From: Candidatus Nanopelagicales bacterium
Lineage (GTDB): Bacteria; Actinomycetota; Actinomycetes; S36-B12; GCA-2699445
Assembly (NCBI GenBank): GCA_037045355.1
Contig: JBAOHO010000010.1
Span: forward strand, 114,861-178,860
Length of the DNA stretch: 64,000 nt
Reading direction: 5' to 3'
Under the pieces are notes generated by a model that worked only from the letters and a program-made list of their open reading frames with translations, did no database searches and had not been told where the DNA came from. Below are positions 25,189 through 33,832 of the stretch, in pieces (the stretch's first letter is position 1; each line of letters begins with the position of its first letter). Position numbers and translations under genes: made by a program.

Positions 25189-26792
25189 TCACCTTCGACA
25201 ACGTGACCTTCACCTATGGGGCCGAGCGTGAGCCTGTCCTGAGCGGGGTCGACATCGCTGTTCCCGAAAGCGAGCTGGCCCTGCTGGTCGGGCCCACCGG
25301 CTGCGGAAAGTCGACACTGCTGAAGTGCGTGAACGGACTGGCTCCCCATTTCACGGGAGGCACGCTGCGCGGCAGGGTGACCGTGGCCGGACTCAGCACC
25401 GCTGATCGACCACCCCGGGATCTGGCGGATGTGGTGGGTTACGTTCCGCAAGATCCGCAGCACGGGTTCGTCACGGACATCGTCGAGGACGAACTCGCGT
25501 ACACGATGGAATGCCTCGCCGTGCCCGCCGATGTGATGCGCCGCCGCGTCGAGGAGACACTCGACCTGCTCGGGATCGCGGACCTCCGCGACCGCTCGCT
25601 GCGCACTCTGTCCGGCGGACAACGCCAGCGCGTGGCGATCGGTTCCGTGCTCACCGCGCATCCCAAGGTCCTGATTCTCGATGAGCCCACCTCGGCGCTG
25701 GACCCTCAGGCGGCAGAGGAGGTACTGGCGACTGTCCAACGCCTGGTTCACGACCTGGCTCTGACCGTTCTGCTGTCCGAACACCGCCTGGAGCGGGTCA
25801 TTCAATACGCAGATCGAGTCCTGCTCATCGACGAAAGGGGACGAGTCGCGGACTACGCGGACCCATCGGATGCGATGGCCGTGTCGCAGTTGGTGCCCCC
25901 GGTGGTGGATCTGGGCAAGTGGGCGAACTGGACGCCGCTGCCACTGTCGATCCGTGATGCCCGTCGCGCTGCCGTGATGTTGCGCGCGGAACTGCCACCA
26001 CCCGGTTCCCCGGTAGGTGGCCACGTAGGAGCTGTTGTTGCCGACGTGTCGCGCGCGTCGCGAAGCTGGGGATCAGTGCAGGCGCTGCGATCCGCTTCCC
26101 TGAACGTATGCGCGGGCGATGTCGTCGCGCTCATGGGACGCAACGGTGCCGGCAAGTCGACGCTTCTCGCTCTGCTGTCCGGACAGGACCGACCCGGCGG
26201 GGGGACGGTCCGGGTGAGTGGCCGCGACCCCGCCGACCTGCGGGGTCGGGAGCTCGTCAGCACCGTCGGCCTCGTCCCGCAGGAGCCGCAGGACCTGTTG
26301 TGGGCAGAGACTGTGGCAGCGGAGTGTGAAGGGGCGGATCGCGACGCGGGTGCTGCGGCCGGGACCGCATGGGGTCTATTCACCACACTGCACCCGAACA
26401 CCGATCCGGAGACTCATCCCAACGACCTGTCCGAGGGCACGAGGCTGGCGCTCGTCCTGGCGATCATGCTCACCGGGGATCCGGATCTGTTGCTATTGGA
26501 CGAACCAACACGCGGGCTGGACTACCTGGCCAAGCAACGACTGGCGGCGCTGTTGCGCGAGCGCGCCCAGCGCGGCACTGCGATCGTGATCGCGACGCAC
26601 GACGTCGAGTTGGTTGCGGACGTGTGCTCGCGGATGGTGATGCTCGCGGATGGTGAGGTGGTGCTCGACACCGACGCCCGCAGCGGGGCGGCATCATCCC
26701 CCGCGTTCGCCCCCCAGGTGGCCAAGGTCTTAGCGCCGCTGCCCTATCTGACCGTGACTGAGGTCAAGGATGCGATGGCAGGTCGCGCATGA
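25185..26792 (+). CDS. ECF transporter energy-coupling ATPase, two fused ATPase domains
   Basis: A 535-aa protein joining both A subunits. Domain 1 has Walker A GPTGCGKST (36-44), Q-loop PQDPQ, signature LSGGQRQR and Walker B VLILDEPTSALD. Domain 2 has Walker A GRNGAGKST (318-326), PQEPQDLLW and LLLLDEPTRGLD, but its signature reads LSEGT rather than LSGGQ. The fused pair should be asymmetric, as in other fused ECF ATPases. The GTG start overlaps the T gene stop, and its stop overlaps the S gene start (ATGA). Confidence 0.93.
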   Translation: MITFDNVTFTYGAEREPVLSGVDIAVPESELALLVGPTGCGKSTLLKCVNGLAPHFTGGTLRGRVTVAGLSTADRPPRDLADVVGYVPQDPQHGFVTDIVEDELAYTMECLAVPADVMRRRVEETLDLLGIADLRDRSLRTLSGGQRQRVAIGSVLTAHPKVLILDEPTSALDPQAAEEVLATVQRLVHDLALTVLLSEHRLERVIQYADRVLLIDERGRVADYADPSDAMAVSQLVPPVVDLGKWANWTPLPLSIRDARRAAVMLRAELPPPGSPVGGHVGAVVADVSRASRSWGSVQALRSASLNVCAGDVVALMGRNGAGKSTLLALLSGQDRPGGGTVRVSGRDPADLRGRELVSTVGLVPQEPQDLLWAETVAAECEGADRDAGAAAGTAWGLFTTLHPNTDPETHPNDLSEGTRLALVLAIMLTGDPDLLLLDEPTRGLDYLAKQRLAALLRERAQRGTAIVIATHDVELVADVCSRMVMLADGEVVLDTDARSGAASSPAFAPQVAKVLAPLPYLTVTEVKDAMAGRA

Positions 26793-27598
26793 CGACTCCC
26801 ATGCGGCTGAACGCCCGATCCACGGTCGTCCTGACCATCGTGTCGGTCATCGGACTCGAGATGTTCGTATGGCCGCTCTTTGCAGATGTGGACTCCGAGC
26901 TGGCTCACAGCACCGATGCGCCGTTGGTGTTCGCACTGGTAATGGCCATGCTTGTCGTGGTGCTCGCGACCGAGGTGACGTCGGGGCACCTGGACGCCAA
27001 AGCCTTGGCCATGCTCGGTGTCTTGGCGGCTACGGCCGCGGTGCTGCGGCCGCTCGGCTCCGGGGTCTCCGGGTTTCAGCCGATGTTCATCGTGTTGATC
27101 CTCGGGGGTCGTGCGTTGGGGCCCGGCTTCGGTTTCAGTCTCGGGCTGGTGTCGATGTTCGGATCGGCTCTGCTGACCGGTGGTGTGGGCCCCTGGCTAC
27201 CTTTCCAGATGCTGGGGGCGGCGTGGTTGGGGATGTTCGCCGGACTGCTGCCTCGCGCCACTGGCCGGGCGGAGGTGGCGCTGCTGGCGGGGTACGGGGC
27301 CGTGTCCGGGATCCTGTACGGGTTCTTGTTGAACATGTGGTTGTGGCCCTTTCTCATGGCCGGGGACGCCGGCATCTCCTACGTCGCCGGGGCACCCGTG
27401 ACCGAGAATCTGAGCCGGTTCCTGGCGTTCTGCCTGGTGACTTCGCTGGGCTTCGACATTCCCCGGGCGCTGGGCAATGTGCTGCTGATCGCTTTCGCCG
27501 GTGGCCCGCTCTTGCGCAGCATCCGCCGGGTGACGCGGAAGGCGAACTTCGCCGCAACCCCGGTGTTCGAGGACACTGTGGTCTCCACACCACCGTAA
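26789..27598 (+). CDS. ECF transporter S component, probable cobalamin/precursor binder (CbrT-like)
   Basis: A 269-aa membrane protein with about six helices; GFQPMFIVLILGGRALGPGFGFSLG and FQMLGAAWLGMFAGLLP are typical of ECF substrate-binding subunits. The N-terminal cytoplasmic part is short. Position last in a T-A-A-S operon behind a cobalamin riboswitch suggests a CbrT-type B12 or cobinamide specificity; this rests on context, not residues. Translation is coupled to the ATPase through ATGA. Confidence 0.82.
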   Translation: MTTPMRLNARSTVVLTIVSVIGLEMFVWPLFADVDSELAHSTDAPLVFALVMAMLVVVLATEVTSGHLDAKALAMLGVLAATAAVLRPLGSGVSGFQPMFIVLILGGRALGPGFGFSLGLVSMFGSALLTGGVGPWLPFQMLGAAWLGMFAGLLPRATGRAEVALLAGYGAVSGILYGFLLNMWLWPFLMAGDAGISYVAGAPVTENLSRFLAFCLVTSLGFDIPRALGNVLLIAFAGGPLLRSIRRVTRKANFAATPVFEDTVVSTPP

Positions 27599-27670
27599 GA
27601 ACTGCTCCGAAGGGGCTGACATGAGGCTGTCGTGGTGTACCGGGGGCTAGTTCGACGGTAGCCTCACGTC

Positions 27671-29671
27671 GTGCGACACCAGGTTGGTGTGCAGGCGACA
27701 TCCGTCCCCGACAGCGGCCGGACGATGTGGTACGTCCCCGTCGTTCTCCTCTCGCTCACCGTGCTCATGGCCGGTGGGTCTGTTCCGGCAACGAGGGCCC
27801 GGGCAGAGGCCATGCCGGAAGTGTTCGCAACGCTCACCCCAAATCAGGGGGGAGCAACGGCGGGATTCGGCTTGGACCTTGCCGCTGACGGAGAGTACGC
27901 GGTGATCGGTGCAGCCGGCGAGAATGCGGCGCGAGGCGCAGCGTACGTCTACCGATTCAATCCTGATCGCAGCGTCACCCGCTTGGCCCGATTGCAGGCG
28001 TCAGATGGCGTGGCAGCTGATCGCTTCGGCAGCGCTGTCGCAATCGACGGCTCGACCATCGTCGTCGGAGCATACGGCGCCAACGCCGACGCCGGCGCCG
28101 CTTACGTGTTCAAGCGACCGGATGCCGGGTGGTCCGGTGAGTTGACGCAGACGGCAAAACTCACCGCTGCGAACAGCGCCTACCTGGGGTATTCCGTCGC
28201 GGTGTCGAGTGGTGCCGTTGTGGCAGGGGACTACGGTCACGATGGAGCCAGAGGTGCAGTGCGGGTGTACGACACCCCGCTGCTGGGCTGGCAGGACGAC
28301 GCCACACCCACGAAGACCATGCTGGCCAGCGATGCGGACCCCTCCGACCAGTTGGGGAGGGCAGTCGCGATTTCCGGCGATACCGTTGTCGCGGGCGCCA
28401 AAGACAACAATGGGCGAGGCGCCGCTTATGTCTTCGAACGTGGCGTGGGACTCTTCGGCCCTTGGCCCGCCAGCCAGACAGCGAAACTCACGACCTCCAC
28501 TGGCGAAGTTGGCGATGATGTCGGAGACTCCGTTGACGTTGACGAGAGCACCATCGTCGTCGGAGCACCACAGTGGGGCAGCGACGGGGCCGCCTTTGTC
28601 TACTCTCGACCCGCCGGCGGATGGCAGGACGCGACTCAGACCGCGCGGCTGACTGTGCCCAGCGACCCCGGTAGCTCCTTTGCCGGAGTGGCTGTCATAG
28701 TCAACGGATCCGAAATTCTCGTGGGCGCCACCGGGATCGGGCAGCGTGGCGGGTTAGTGAAGTTCACGGAAGCCGATGCCGGGTGGACCACAACGGATGA
28801 GAGCGCGTGGCAGATCGCCCCAACCGGAAACACCCTGGATCAGATCGGCAGCAGTGTGGCCGCCAATGATGACTACGTGTTGCTGGGCTGGCCCAGCGCC
28901 CAACTGGCTGCCGGCGGTGGCGGCGCGGTATTGCTCTATGGATTCCCCAATTTCGCGTCGGCTCCCTTGCGGCTCAGTTTCCCGGAGACTCAGGTTGCGT
29001 CTACCGCGGACGCCAAGACTGTGACGGTGAGCAACTCCGGGTCGGCAGTTCTGCTGCCGTCGGTGGAACTGACCGGCGAGGCGCCCGGGGACTTCGCCAT
29101 CGTGTCGGACACCTGCACCGCTGGAGCCTGGCCGGCTGGGTCTTGCACGGTGTCCGTGACATTCACCCCCACTGCTGCCAACGGGCGCAACGCGTTTCTG
29201 CAGTTCACCGATGGTGCGGACGCCAGCCCACAACGGATCCCGCTGACCGGGACTGGAACGCCGGCTGCGGAGGCCGCACCTACCGCCTCGCCGACACAGG
29301 ACCCCGCACCCGCTTCCAGCATGACGCCCACCCCGGAATCGGGAGTGAGCCCCGCACCTGAGTCCAGTAGCGACCCGGCTCCCCAACCGGGACCCAACGC
29401 CGGCGCCCGCCCCGCGCCGCCGAAAGGCCTCAAGGTCGTCCCCAAGCGCAAGAAGGTCAAGGCCACCTGGCGGGCGGGCGCCAGGGCAAATGAGTACCGC
29501 ATCGCCGTGCGCGGCAAGAAGCCCAAAGTCGTTCGTACCGCCACCACAGCAGCGCTGCACCGCACCGTGAAGAGCCTGAAACCCAGCAAGCGCTACCGGG
29601 TCTGCGTGCGTTCCCACAATGACGCCGGCAGTTCCAAGAAGGTCTGTCGACGCACGCGCACGAAGGGCTAG
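27671..29671 (+). CDS. Secreted FG-GAP beta-propeller protein with HYDIN-like and C-terminal Fn3-like domains
   Basis: A 666-aa exported protein. The signal peptide region (WYVPVVLLSLTVLMAGG) ends near ATRARAEA. About seven FG-GAP blades follow (GFGLDLAADGEYAVIGA, RFGSAVAIDGSTIVVGA, and so on). At about 430-530 comes a choice-of-anchor/HYDIN-like domain with DTCTAG...GSCTVSVTFTP, then a Pro/Ser/Thr linker. A basic Fn3-like C-terminal domain has paired Cys. The GTG at 27671 is the first start; ATG 27725 is an alternative that leaves a better signal peptide. Role unknown, probably surface or adhesion. Confidence 0.8.
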   Translation: MRHQVGVQATSVPDSGRTMWYVPVVLLSLTVLMAGGSVPATRARAEAMPEVFATLTPNQGGATAGFGLDLAADGEYAVIGAAGENAARGAAYVYRFNPDRSVTRLARLQASDGVAADRFGSAVAIDGSTIVVGAYGANADAGAAYVFKRPDAGWSGELTQTAKLTAANSAYLGYSVAVSSGAVVAGDYGHDGARGAVRVYDTPLLGWQDDATPTKTMLASDADPSDQLGRAVAISGDTVVAGAKDNNGRGAAYVFERGVGLFGPWPASQTAKLTTSTGEVGDDVGDSVDVDESTIVVGAPQWGSDGAAFVYSRPAGGWQDATQTARLTVPSDPGSSFAGVAVIVNGSEILVGATGIGQRGGLVKFTEADAGWTTTDESAWQIAPTGNTLDQIGSSVAANDDYVLLGWPSAQLAAGGGGAVLLYGFPNFASAPLRLSFPETQVASTADAKTVTVSNSGSAVLLPSVELTGEAPGDFAIVSDTCTAGAWPAGSCTVSVTFTPTAANGRNAFLQFTDGADASPQRIPLTGTGTPAAEAAPTASPTQDPAPASSMTPTPESGVSPAPESSSDPAPQPGPNAGARPAPPKGLKVVPKRKKVKATWRAGARANEYRIAVRGKKPKVVRTATTAALHRTVKSLKPSKRYRVCVRSHNDAGSSKKVCRRTRTKG

Positions 29672-29747
29672 ATGGATTCTGCGCCAGGTACCGATGCTCG
29701 CCAGCGGCATTCCCGGCAACCAGGTCTCCACGGTGCACAATCACCTC

Positions 29748-30041
29748 ATGGTCTACGCCTTCACCGCGGAGCTGTGGATCTGGGACGCCCGCAAGTCCGA
29801 CTCCTGGACCTTCGCGACAGTCCCGCCAGAGCACAGCGACGATCTGCTGGCCCGGGCCGGACCGAGGAGAGGATTCGGGTCAATCCCGGTGGAGGTCACC
29901 ATCGGCACCTCGACCTGGCGAACCTCGGTCTTCCCAGACAAGCAGTCCGGCTGTTTCGTGCTGCCCATCAAGGCTGCAGTACGACGGTCCGAGGCCATCG
30001 CCGCGGGAGACTCGATCCACATCACCTTGAGTCCCGTCTGA
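29748..30041 (+). CDS. DUF1905 domain protein
   Basis: A 97-aa protein. MVYAFTAELWIWDARKSDSW, then TFATVPPEHSDDLL and RGFGSIPVEVTIGTSTWRTS, match the small beta-barrel DUF1905 family. DUF1905 often occurs with a YdeI/OmdA helical domain, which is absent here. ATG 29748 fits the family N-terminus; the frame is open further upstream into the previous gene. It converges on the DHA2 exporter gene. Function unknown. Confidence 0.82.
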   Translation: MVYAFTAELWIWDARKSDSWTFATVPPEHSDDLLARAGPRRGFGSIPVEVTIGTSTWRTSVFPDKQSGCFVLPIKAAVRRSEAIAAGDSIHITLSPV

Positions 30042-30108
30042 TCCCAAGCGTTGGGGAATGTCAAGCCAATCCGTAATCGCTTCGGCGTCGGCGCTGAGGG
30101 GACTCAGT

Positions 30109-31782
30109 TCAGAGGACGTAGGCGATGACCAAGTAGACAGCGATGAAGATGGCGGCGAAGATCAGGAGTCGCTTGACGGTTTGCCGGACGGCAGAGCCAC
30201 CGGATTCGTCGGAGATTGCGGCTGCTGCCTGCTCTGCGACGGCCGCCCGACCACCGGGGTGGCGCAAGGCCACGATGGCAGCCAGTAGCAGCATCACGGC
30301 CATGGCGTAGATCACGGTCGAGAGGGCCGCTGCGAAATCCCCCGGCACTGCGGCCAGGAACGACTGTGATCCTGCCGGCAGATTCGCCATCGTGCCGGCC
30401 GCACCGCCGCTGGTCTGCCCGCTCGCCGAAGACACCAAGGCCTCGGCCTGCTGCTGGTCCAAGCCGCTTTGCTGGGCGCTGGAAGTGAGATCGACCGCGA
30501 TGCGGTTGGACATGAGCGACCCGAGCATCGCAAACCCCAGCGCGGATGCGTAGTTGCGCACTGTCTGGGTGATGCCGGTGACTTCCCCATAGGTCGCGTC
30601 TATCGCACGGTTGACAGCGTCGGTACTGGCCGGCCCCAGCATGAGGCCGACTCCGAAACCGCCCAGTGCGATCCACGGTGTCACCGCACTAGCGCTGAGG
30701 GAGCCCGCGTTGAACCCCCACCCGGCGTAGCCGATGGCCCCGATGAGTCCGCCGATGAGCATCGGCAACTTGGATCCCTTGCGATCCAGGATCGCCCCAC
30801 CGATCTGCGCGGCGATGACGAACCCGATGAAGTACCACATCAGGAACAGCCCAGCCTCCTGTGCGGTGTACCCGAGCGCGGCTTGAGCGTAGACGCTGAG
30901 GAAGAAGAAGACCGGAACGAACGCCATGGACATGAAGAACAGCACCGCGTTGTCCGCCTGGAATGCGCGGTCGGCGAAGATCTTCATCTTGATCAACGGA
31001 TACTGCTGGCCCAGTTCGTACCGCACGAAGACGATTAGCACGACGAGGCCGCCGATGATGCACGCCCAGGTGACCGGACTGCTCCACCCCCACGTACCGG
31101 CCTGCTGGAAGCCGAGTACCGACAAGCCCATGCCCACGATGGTGAGCACCGCACCGATCCAATCGACGGGCTCGTTCCGACGTCTGGTGGTCGGCTTGGC
31201 AATAGCGGTCAAAGCCAAGGCGACGATCGCGATGGGGATATTGACCCAAAAGATCGACCGCCAGTTCCACTCCACGAGGAAACCTCCGAGAATGGGTCCA
31301 ATCGCGGTGAGACCTCCGGTGATGGCGAAGAAGAGGGCCAACGCCCGACCGCGGCCGGCCGGCGGGAAGGCAGCGACCACGATGGCCAACGCCGCGGGGA
31401 ACAGCATGGCGGCCCCGACTCCCTCGATGACCCGCCATCCGATCAGCCACCCCGCCGCGATGCTGCCGCCCGGGGTCAGGCCGCACATTAGCGAGGAGAA
31501 GGCGAACACCAGGGTGCCGATGATGACCATCCGTCGGTGCCCGTAGACATCCGCCACTCGACCCATGAGCGCGAACGTTGCAGCAAGGCCCAACAGGTAC
31601 CCGTTGACCACCCACTGAACGGCGTCGTCGGAGATTCCCAGATCGGACTCGATCACCGGGGCACCGATCGACACGATGGTCATGTCGATGAATGTCATTC
31701 CCGTGGCGAACACCATCGCGGTCAGAGCCAGATAGCGGCCTTTGTGCGCTGCATCGGTGCTGGCGGGCATCTCGGTGTTCAC
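30109..31782 (-). CDS. MFS transporter, DHA2 (14-helix, EmrB/QacA) family
   Basis: A 557-aa exporter. Motif D1-like FIDMTIVSIGAPVIESDL lies at helix 1, motif A is GRVADVYGHRRMVIIG in the loop after helix 2, and motif C-like GPILGGFLVEW is in helix 5. About 14 helices are expected. Proton-driven drug or metabolite export is likely; the substrate is unknown. GTG 31782 is the first start, but ATG 31770 has AGGTG 9 nt upstream and may be the true one. No TetR-type regulator is adjacent. Confidence 0.9.
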   Translation of the reverse strand: MNTEMPASTDAAHKGRYLALTAMVFATGMTFIDMTIVSIGAPVIESDLGISDDAVQWVVNGYLLGLAATFALMGRVADVYGHRRMVIIGTLVFAFSSLMCGLTPGGSIAAGWLIGWRVIEGVGAAMLFPAALAIVVAAFPPAGRGRALALFFAITGGLTAIGPILGGFLVEWNWRSIFWVNIPIAIVALALTAIAKPTTRRRNEPVDWIGAVLTIVGMGLSVLGFQQAGTWGWSSPVTWACIIGGLVVLIVFVRYELGQQYPLIKMKIFADRAFQADNAVLFFMSMAFVPVFFFLSVYAQAALGYTAQEAGLFLMWYFIGFVIAAQIGGAILDRKGSKLPMLIGGLIGAIGYAGWGFNAGSLSASAVTPWIALGGFGVGLMLGPASTDAVNRAIDATYGEVTGITQTVRNYASALGFAMLGSLMSNRIAVDLTSSAQQSGLDQQQAEALVSSASGQTSGGAAGTMANLPAGSQSFLAAVPGDFAAALSTVIYAMAVMLLLAAIVALRHPGGRAAVAEQAAAAISDESGGSAVRQTVKRLLIFAAIFIAVYLVIAYVL

Positions 31783-31883
31783 CTGTCGGCCTGACTCGTC
31801 ATGCGACCATGCTGGCGCATCGGGAGTGAGTCACGCGTGCTGTCCGGCGCCGTGACCTTGACGAGGCATGGTGAACTGACTCC

Positions 31884-32405
31884 ATGACCGATCAAGTTGC
31901 CGACAGAGGGACTGGCCCCTCAGCGCATGGTGGGCCCGGAAAATCCATGGCGCCGGTGGAGCGGCAGCTGACAACGGCGCTGGCTGCGTGGGGTGCGGGG
32001 TCGGTGCTGGTCGGCGGCGCTGTGTGGGCATCGGCACGTCAGCAGAGCCTGGCGGCATTCGGCCGGCAGACGGCCGCCTGGGGAGCAATCGACGTCGCGA
32101 TCGCGGGGTTCGGACTCGTGCGTGCTCGACGCCGGAAGGGCCCACCGGACGACGACGAAAGGCGCCGGCTGCGTCGTGCTCTCGTGATCAACAGCGTCCT
32201 CGACGTCTTCTATGTGGCGGGGGGAGTTGTTCTGTTCGCTCGCGCGGACCCACTCGCGGACTCGATCCCAGCGAGGACGCCTGGCCGTCGATACGGGGCC
32301 GACGAGATGCGCGGCGATGGGGTGGCTGTGGTCGCACAGGGGGTGTTTCTCCTGCTCCTCGACACCACTTTCGCGATCCGACTGGGGGCGAGAAGCGCGG
32401 ATTGA
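31884..32405 (+). CDS. Hypothetical membrane protein (DUF6992-like)
   Basis: A 173-aa protein with about four hydrophobic helices (about 30-50, 58-75, 98-117 and 145-165). Conserved-looking features are QTAAWGAIDVAIAGFGL, INSVLDVFYVAGGVVLF and GDGVAVVAQGVFLLLLDTTFA, which recall the small-membrane-protein family DUF6992. The function is not known. It stands alone, divergent from the DHA2 exporter gene. A 253-nt gap to tRNA-Arg follows with no gene visible. Confidence 0.72.
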   Translation: MTDQVADRGTGPSAHGGPGKSMAPVERQLTTALAAWGAGSVLVGGAVWASARQQSLAAFGRQTAAWGAIDVAIAGFGLVRARRRKGPPDDDERRRLRRALVINSVLDVFYVAGGVVLFARADPLADSIPARTPGRRYGADEMRGDGVAVVAQGVFLLLLDTTFAIRLGARSAD

Positions 32406-32658
32406 CTCGGAATGGAGTCACCGGTGCTGGCCGTGTCCTGTTGTCCTGTCGGATCGCATCCACCGAATGCCCCCGGTTGTCACTCCACGCCACGTGATCG
32501 AAGGTTGGGCCGGATCGGCGTCGGGCGAGTCCCGACCGGACCACTATCGGCGCCACCTCCCGCGAACCGGATCCCTCTTTGATCATCTGAGAGAATGGCG
32601 ACCCAGGTGCACAGGCGACATCTCAGCCAGTGAGGTGCCAGTTGCGAGCCAGCACCGA

Positions 32659-32731
32659 GCGCCCGTAGCTCAACGGATAGAGCAACCGGTTTCTACCCGG
32701 TCGGTTGGGGGTTCGAATCCCTCCGGGCGCG
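32659..32731 (+). tRNA. tRNA-Arg (anticodon TCT)
   Basis: Acceptor stem GCGCCCG/CGGGCGC with discriminator G. The anticodon stem ACCGG/CCGGT holds loop TTTCTAC (anticodon TCT, reads AGA), and the T arm contains GGTTCGAATCC. CCA is not encoded. The merB-like gene ends 17 nt beyond it in the opposite direction. Confidence 0.96.
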
Positions 32732-32748
32732 CAAAGTCCCCTGGTGGC

Positions 32749-33426
32749 TCAGAGTCCCCAGAACGGACCCGAGAGACCGACACTTCTCAAGTAGTCGTGC
32801 GCCGCTGACGGTTCACGCCGGATGTAGCCGTGGTCGAGCCGTCCGTCATACCAATGCGAGGCTAGGTTCCAGAGGGTCGGAAGGTCCATCACGTAGCCCT
32901 GGTCCTGACCCGTGTCGTTGAGCCACCTGCTCACACAGTCACGGGAGCAGAAGATCCGCTGGTTGCCGCACGTGTGCACCACGTCGTCCCACATGTGAGC
33001 CGCTGGTACGAGGAAGTGCGCGACCTGATCCCCAGGCGGCGGGCTACCGGTCCCGACCGACCAAACATGTGGGTGGCCGCAGAACGGGCACCGCGTCGCG
33101 ACAAGAACCTCGTCGTCCCAGGGCAGCAGGTGTGGGAGAGCGAACGAGTCCCAGGCGCAGCCACCCCACCACAGCGTGTCCCTCCCCATCACGGAGAACC
33201 CGAGCGGTACCGAAGAGAAGGGGTGCGCCATGACGATGGACCCGTCGGCCCCTACGGCGAGGTGTCGGGCGGCTGCAAGTTCTCGCAGTGCCCCTCGGAT
33301 CTCCGGCTCGGTAACCATGAATCGAGCAGCAAGCCGATCGAGGTTGGGGGCACGGCCTGTGCGGCTGAACGACTCGTACACCGCCACACGCACGTCTTCG
33401 ACGTCCACCGGTCCAAGGTAGGGCAA
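32749..33426 (-). CDS. Organomercurial lyase-like protein (MerB family)
   Basis: A 225-aa protein. MerB cleaves the carbon-mercury bond with Cys96, Asp99 and Cys159 (plasmid R831b numbering). The equivalents appear as Cys90 and Asp93 in WWGGCAWDSFALPHLLP and Cys153 in HTCGNQRIFCS. An N-terminal winged-helix-like part (LDRLAARFMVTEPEIRGAL) also fits MerB. No merA, merR or transporter is visible near, so mercury detoxification is unproven, and several MerB homologues act elsewhere. An extra CPFC and CSRDC could bind metal. Confidence 0.82.
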   Translation of the reverse strand: MPYLGPVDVEDVRVAVYESFSRTGRAPNLDRLAARFMVTEPEIRGALRELAAARHLAVGADGSIVMAHPFSSVPLGFSVMGRDTLWWGGCAWDSFALPHLLPWDDEVLVATRCPFCGHPHVWSVGTGSPPPGDQVAHFLVPAAHMWDDVVHTCGNQRIFCSRDCVSRWLNDTGQDQGYVMDLPTLWNLASHWYDGRLDHGYIRREPSAAHDYLRSVGLSGPFWGL

Positions 33427-33709
33427 CCCGACGTCACGTCACGAGTGGCGAGCGCCTTCGGCGCTTCGGCGCAACGCGGCGGTGTTGACTTCGCCGAGAA
33501 CGGGTAGCCGCCGGATTCGCGAAGGCCGGAGCGTCAATCTGGCGGCCGAAGTCGCAAGAAAGCGACGCGGGGTATTGCGCTCCAATCCTCAATACGACAA
33601 TGCACTTGCGGCTGGTGTACCGCTCATGGCTTCGCGTACAACCGATCCGGGGCCCCTTCCCCAGTGAGCCAATGGGGTATACCTTGGCTACCACCAATGG
33701 AGGCGCCTC

Positions 33710-33829
33710 ATGATGCGACAACATGCCGTCCGGGCCTCGCTGGATGTCAATGCTTCACTTGTGGATCGTGAGTCGCCGCCTGCCTCCGGGCGGATCCGCT
33801 TCGATCACGACCCCAACATGGTCGCCTGA
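33710..33829 (+). CDS. Small ORF, 39 aa, upstream of a secreted protein gene
   Basis: Begins ATGATG with GGAGG 7 nt upstream, and TATACC (33678-33683) could be its -10 box. The peptide starts MMRQHAVRASLDVNASLVD and ends RFDHDPNMVA. It has no signal peptide and I do not recognise it. Its stop lies 3 nt before the start of the next gene, so it may be a leader or a genuine small protein. The 283 nt before it (33427-33709) show no other gene. Confidence 0.45.
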   Translation: MMRQHAVRASLDVNASLVDRESPPASGRIRFDHDPNMVA

Positions 33830-33832
33830 GCC

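Noticed and set aside
33451..33465. Hairpin AGCGCC/GGCGCT as a terminator
   Set aside because: Only 6 bp with a 3-nt loop, located upstream of the merB-like start rather than after a gene.
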